Assembly (NCBI GenBank): GCA_013289585.1 | Contig: JABCZR010000019.1 | Span: 54,110 to 118,109, forward strand | DNA: 64,000 nucleotides | Direction of reading: 5' to 3' | Source of the DNA: Acidobacteriota bacterium | GTDB taxonomy: Bacteria > Acidobacteriota > Terriglobia > Acidiferrales > UBA7541 | Shown: one piece after another, positions 60,394-64,000 of the stretch | Layout: the number at the start of each line of letters is the position of its first letter | Position numbering within the stretch: the first letter of the stretch is position 1 | Notes under the pieces: model-generated | Told to the model about the DNA's origin: nothing | What the model saw: only the letters and a program-made list of their open reading frames with translations | Database searches by the model: none | Translations under genes and position numbers: made by a program

Positions 60394-60446
60394 GCCTCGG
60401 GGAAAGCCGAGGCCATGCTCTCCGCGTTCTGCCTCGGGCAGATTTT
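60394..60446 (+). promoter_or_regulatory. candidate attenuator in the sedolisin leader
   Basis: Three overlapping pairings: GCCTCGG (60394-60400) with CCGAGGC (60407-60413), 7 bp; the same CCGAGGC with a second GCCTCGG (60431-60437), 7 bp; and TCTGCC (60428-60433) with GGCAGA (60437-60442) followed by TTTT (60443-60446), a terminator-like hairpin. The second and third cannot coexist. The structure ends 20 bases before the sedolisin start. It may be coincidental in GC-rich DNA. Confidence 0.4.
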
Positions 60447-60465
60447 CCGCTAAGAAAGGGGACCC

Positions 60466-63400
60466 ATGCTACGCAAATTGGGACTCGCCACGTTTTCCTT
60501 CGCTGTTCTCTTTTTCTTGATTTGTGCGCAGCCCGCAACGGCGCAAGTCGAAACAGGATTCCACGCCCGGCCCAGAATCACGCAGGGCATTGATGAAACA
60601 AGCCGCGTGGTGCTTGAAGGCAATACTCGCCCCGAGGCCAGAACAGCGAATGATCGTGGCCCAGTGCCAAACGCGTTCCCGATGGAACACATGCTGCTTC
60701 AATTGAAGCGCGCTCCCGAACAAGAGCAGGCCGTCGCAGAATTCATTGATGAGCTTCATATGCAAGGCTCGCCGAATTTTCACCGCTGGATCAGCGCGGA
60801 GGAGTTCGGCCAGAGATTTGGCTTGGCGAAACCGGATCTCGACGCCATCACCGCGTGGCTGGAGTCGCAAGGCTTCCAGGTGAACGTAGTCTATCCCAGC
60901 GGGATGCTCATCGATTTCTCCGGCACTGCCGGGCAAGTGCGCAAAGCCTTTGAGACAGAGATCCATCATTTTGAAGTAAAGGGGGAAATGCACGCCGGCA
61001 ACATCAGCGATCCGCGCATTCCCGCCGCCCTCGCTCCCGTGATTGCGGGAGTGGTCTCGCTGCACGACTTCCGTCCGCGCCCGATGCACGAACTGCGAAA
61101 GGCGAATGGCAACTTCACATTCCCTGGTTCCGCTGGGGGCACCGACTACGCGGTTGTCCCCGCTGACCTCGCCACGATTTACAACTTGAATCCGCTGTTC
61201 ACGGCGGGAAACTCCGGACAGGGGCAGACCATCGTGCTGATCGAGGATACGGACGTTTTTACGGCCTCGGACTGGAGCAAGTTCCGGTCGACGTTCGGTC
61301 TTTTGACCTATACCTCGGCTTCCTTTACCTCGCTTCACCCGGCGCCTTCCAGCGGCACCAACAACTGCGGCGCCCCCGGCGTCGTTGCGCCCAATGACGC
61401 GGAAGCCATCCTGGACGCGGAATGGGCCAGCGCTGCGGCACCGAGCGCCGCCATCGAAATGGCGGCTTGCGCGGACACCAGCACGACATTTGGCGGCCTC
61501 ATCGCTCTCCAGAATCTGATCAACGCCAGCAGCGGACCCCCGGCGATTGTGAGCATCAGTTATGGCCAATGCGAAACCGTGAACGGCGCCGCCGCGAACG
61601 CCGCGTACAATTCTGCCTATCAGCAAGCGGTTGCGGAGGGTGTTTCCGTTTTCGTGGCCGCGGGTGATAGTGGGGCCGCCGGCTGCGACAACAGCGTCGC
61701 GGAAGCAACGCATGGCATTGGCGTCAACGCCTTCGCATCCACGCCCTACAACGTGGCTGTGGGTGGTACGGACTTCAGCGATACTTACTCCGGCACTCAA
61801 GCCACTTACTGGAACTCCAGCAACACGCCTGCGTTTGGCTCGGCCCTTTCCTACATCCCAGAGATTCCCTGGAACGATTCCTGCGCCGGTGCGCTCATAT
61901 CCAATAATCTTGGCTATAGCCCTACGTATGGCCCAACCAGTCTTTGCAATGATCCTCTGTATGGTTTGTTCTTGCAGACGACGGTAGGCGGTGGCGGTGG
62001 ACCCAGCGGTTGCGCGACGGGCACGCCATCCACCAGCGGAGTTGTGAGCGGAACTTGCCAGGGGTGGCCGAAGCCGTCCTGGCAGGCGGTATTTGGCAAT
62101 CCCAGCGATGGCGTGCGCGATACGCCAGACGTCTCTCTGTTCGCCGCTGACGGTCTCTGGAGCCACTACTATGTGTTCTGTTGGTCGGATACCGCAAAAG
62201 GAGGCGCGGCATGCTCTGGCGCTCCGAGTGGCTGGTCCGGCGCGGGCGGAACGTCCTTTGCCTCTCCCATCATGGCCGGAATTCAGGCGCTGATTAACCA
62301 GAAAGCGGGTGCGCGGCAGGGCAATCCTGCTCCCGTCTACTATCAGCTTGCCGCCTACGAATACGGCTCAAATGGCAGCAGTTCTTGCAATTCGTCCAAA
62401 GGCAACGGTGTTTCGAGCAACTGCATTTTCTACGACGTGACGCTTGGCGACATGGATGTGGATTGCGTCGGCCCCAATTGCTTTTTGGGTGGCGGCTCCG
62501 TGGGAGTGCTTTCCACATCCAACACTTCGTTTAGCGCGGCTTACGGCACAAACGCCGGATGGGACTTCGCAACCGGTATCGGCACGGTGAACGCGACGAA
62601 TTTGGTGAACAACTGGAATCTGAACACGACTTCGAATCAAGCGGTACTGAGCATCTCGAAGACGCACTCAGGCAACTTCGCGCAGGGCCAGATGAACGCG
62701 GTGTACTCGGTGGTTGTTTCGAATCGCATCAATGCAACCGCGACAAGCGGAGCGGTGACCATGACCGAGACGATTCCTTCGGGCCTGACACTGGTCTCCA
62801 TGGCGGGCACGGGTTGGACCTGTTCGGCAAACACGTGCACCCGCAGCGACGCGCTGAACAGCGGAGCGAGTTATCCGGCGATTACGGTAACCGTCAACGT
62901 GGCGGCCAATGCGAGTTCGCCGCAAGCGAACCAGGTGGGCGTGGCCGGCGGAGGCTCGAGGCCCGCGAACACGACGGACTCGACGACGATCGTAGCAGTC
63001 ACTGTTGGCGGAGCGGTAGCAAACTTCGTGAATATGGACACAGCGACGGAAGGGAGCTGGCACGGAGTGTATGGAGCGGACGGATATTCGGTGGCCAACG
63101 ATACGCAGAGCATTCCGAGCTATGCGACGTTTGGGCTGCAGAATGAGCAAAACTGGACGTGGGCAGCGAGCACGACGGATCCGCGAGCGTTGCAGACGGG
63201 GAGCGGTACGGGGCGGATAGCGGCGACGTGGTTTCTGAACGGGACGTTCACGCTGGATGTAAACATGACGGATGGGAAGCTGCATCCGTTTGCGCTGTAT
63301 GCGGTGGACTGGGACAACAAAGGAAGAGTGGAGACGGTGCAGGTGGTGGATGGGAACACGAGCAGCGTGCTGGATACGAGGAGCCTGACGAGTTTCAGCA

Positions 63401-64000
63401 ACGGAGTGTATCTGGTGTGGAATGTATCGGGGCACGTGAAGATCAACGTCACTCTGAATACTGGGATAAACGCGGTGGTGAGCGGAGTGTTTTTTGGAGG
63501 TAATGGGCCGGGAGCGGAGAACGTGAGCGTAAGCCCGCCGACCGTCAATCTGGGAGCAGGGCAACAGCAGCAGTATAGTGCGACGGTTACGGGAGCCTCG
63601 AGCCAGGCGGTGACGTGGACGATTGGAGGGGTAAGCCCGGCGAGTGCGGCACCAGGGAACGTCTCGGCGAGCGGGCTGTACACAGCGCCGGGGACCATTA
63701 CACCCGCGCAGGTGACGGTGAAAGCGACGAGCGCGGATGGGACAGCGTCGGGGACGGCGACGGTCAATCTGATTGCCGGAGCGGTGGCGAACTTCGTGAA
63801 TATGGACACAGCCACGGAAGGCAGTTGGCACGGGGTGTACGGAGCGGACGGATATTCGGTGGCCAACGATACACAGAGCATTCCGAGCTATGCGACGTTT
63901 GGGCTGCAGAATGAGCAAAACTGGACGTGGGCAGCGAGCACGACGGATCCGCGAGCGTTGCAGACGGGGAGCGGTACGGGGCGGATAGCGGCGACGTGGT
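60466..64000 (+). CDS. secreted sedolisin (S53 serine-carboxyl protease), C-terminus outside window
   Basis: The frame is open from ATG 60466 to the window end, 1178 codons. A signal peptide (FAVLFFLICAQPATAQ) is followed by a prokumamolisin activation domain (about 60-210: LLQLKRAPEQEQAVAEF, WISAEEFGQRFGL, FETEIHHFEVKGE) and the S53 catalytic domain. The triad is intact: Glu313 and Asp317 (NDAEAILDAEW), Asp401 (VAAGDSGAAGC), Ser597 (GGTSFASPIMAG). The Asp401-Ser597 spacing is longer than in kumamolisin (about 114), so there is an insertion with several Cys. After about residue 725 come a DUF11-like domain (LSISKTHSGNFAQGQMNAVY) and a repeated module (two copies) with Ig-like domains. AAAGGGGA precedes the start. 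It digests protein outside the cell at low pH. Confidence 0.93.
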   Translation, partial: MLRKLGLATFSFAVLFFLICAQPATAQVETGFHARPRITQGIDETSRVVLEGNTRPEARTANDRGPVPNAFPMEHMLLQLKRAPEQEQAVAEFIDELHMQGSPNFHRWISAEEFGQRFGLAKPDLDAITAWLESQGFQVNVVYPSGMLIDFSGTAGQVRKAFETEIHHFEVKGEMHAGNISDPRIPAALAPVIAGVVSLHDFRPRPMHELRKANGNFTFPGSAGGTDYAVVPADLATIYNLNPLFTAGNSGQGQTIVLIEDTDVFTASDWSKFRSTFGLLTYTSASFTSLHPAPSSGTNNCGAPGVVAPNDAEAILDAEWASAAAPSAAIEMAACADTSTTFGGLIALQNLINASSGPPAIVSISYGQCETVNGAAANAAYNSAYQQAVAEGVSVFVAAGDSGAAGCDNSVAEATHGIGVNAFASTPYNVAVGGTDFSDTYSGTQATYWNSSNTPAFGSALSYIPEIPWNDSCAGALISNNLGYSPTYGPTSLCNDPLYGLFLQTTVGGGGGPSGCATGTPSTSGVVSGTCQGWPKPSWQAVFGNPSDGVRDTPDVSLFAADGLWSHYYVFCWSDTAKGGAACSGAPSGWSGAGGTSFASPIMAGIQALINQKAGARQGNPAPVYYQLAAYEYGSNGSSSCNSSKGNGVSSNCIFYDVTLGDMDVDCVGPNCFLGGGSVGVLSTSNTSFSAAYGTNAGWDFATGIGTVNATNLVNNWNLNTTSNQAVLSISKTHSGNFAQGQMNAVYSVVVSNRINATATSGAVTMTETIPSGLTLVSMAGTGWTCSANTCTRSDALNSGASYPAITVTVNVAANASSPQANQVGVAGGGSRPANTTDSTTIVAVTVGGAVANFVNMDTATEGSWHGVYGADGYSVANDTQSIPSYATFGLQNEQNWTWAASTTDPRALQTGSGTGRIAATWFLNGTFTLDVNMTDGKLHPFALYAVDWDNKGRVETVQVVDGNTSSVLDTRSLTSFSNGVYLVWNVSGHVKINVTLNTGINAVVSGVFFGGNGPGAENVSVSPPTVNLGAGQQQQYSATVTGASSQAVTWTIGGVSPASAAPGNVSASGLYTAPGTITPAQVTVKATSADGTASGTATVNLIAGAVANFVNMDTATEGSWHGVYGADGYSVANDTQSIPSYATFGLQNEQNWTWAASTTDPRALQTGSGTGRIAATW
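63010..63232 (+). repeat. long direct repeat in the sedolisin, copy 1
   Basis: Identical except for eight bases to 63778-64000, 768 bases (256 codons) further on. The protein segment begins AVANFVNMDTATEGSWHG and continues through DGYSVANDTQSIPSYATF. Confidence 0.9.
63778..64000 (+). repeat. long direct repeat in the sedolisin, copy 2 (continues past window)
   Basis: Second copy of the module at 63010, in frame at a 768-base period. All eight base differences fall at third codon positions and are synonymous, and the last 120 or so bases before the window edge are identical. Confidence 0.9.

Noticed and set aside
60200..60446. c-di-GMP (GEMM) riboswitch before the sedolisin
   Set aside because: The GGCAAACC and CGCAAAGCC-type core elements are missing; only a GGAAAGCC-like loop is present, so I report only the alternative hairpins.
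62668..63918. 416-residue reverse-strand frame
   Set aside because: It is the antisense of the repetitive sedolisin coding region, which carries a clear signal peptide and catalytic residues on the forward strand.

Overview
The window reads as a chromosomal segment of a GC-rich, Gram-negative-type bacterium, most likely an acidobacterium (Acidobacteriota, Terriglobia-like). The assignment rests on gene content and style, not on a marker gene: a DUF1501 protein, a BNR/VPS10-type secreted propeller protein, a sedolisin with DUF11 and Ig-like modules, PQQ dehydrogenase plus cytochrome c, MbfA, abundant short palindromic intergenic repeats, and outer-membrane systems (TonB receptor, TolC, MCE/Mla). 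No tRNA, rRNA, prophage, transposase or CRISPR array is visible. About 45 protein genes and one structural RNA gene (rnpB) are supported.

Layout. 1-10.4 kb: end of a DUF1501 gene, a HEXXH protein, a divergent membrane pyrophosphatase (hppA, reverse), bioD, a VTT/DedA-like membrane protein, a repeat-rich gap, a membrane metal-dependent hydrolase and a diacylglycerol-kinase-like lipid kinase (reverse), divergent from ligA, then an unknown two-helix membrane protein. 10.5-11.2 kb: RNase P RNA, unusually long because small palindromic repeat hairpins sit inside it. 11.5-16.8 kb: a tight operon of two exported unknowns, an RsbW-type kinase, a STAS protein, MlaE, MlaF, an MCE (MlaD-like) protein and a PqiC-like lipoprotein, i.e. 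a lipid-trafficking system with a built-in partner-switch pair. 16.9-25.1 kb: response regulator, sensor kinase, TolC-like channel, lipoprotein adaptor and RND pump, an efflux locus with its own two-component system.

25.3-32.4 kb: TonB receptor, exported metallophosphoesterase, exported beta-propeller, MFS exporter, and a convergent cytochrome c. 32.7-40.3 kb: an MdtABC-like tripartite pump (adaptor plus two RND subunits, no channel). 40.3-48.4 kb: MbfA ferritin/VIT fusion, a large BNR/VPS10 propeller protein, a small very basic protein, YceI, a pseudo-receiver protein lacking its Asp and output domain, a PilZ-like protein and a TPR protein. 48.4-51.4 kb (reverse): DUF2252, glyA, rpiB. 51.6-60 kb: dihaem cytochrome c and PQQ dehydrogenase (lanthanide-type signature), two ABC-F ATPases flanking a BaiN/HI0933-type flavoprotein, and an alpha/beta hydrolase. 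60.5-64 kb: a large secreted sedolisin (S53) running off the window, with a long, nearly perfect internal repeat and a possible attenuator in its leader.

Most notable: the rnpB gene carrying at least three copies of a mobile-looking hairpin family also found in intergenic DNA; the alternating covarying stem-loops at 5.3 kb; the kinase/STAS pair embedded in the MCE operon; and the sedolisin repeat whose copies differ only at synonymous sites. All calls are from reading the sequence; no database search was run.
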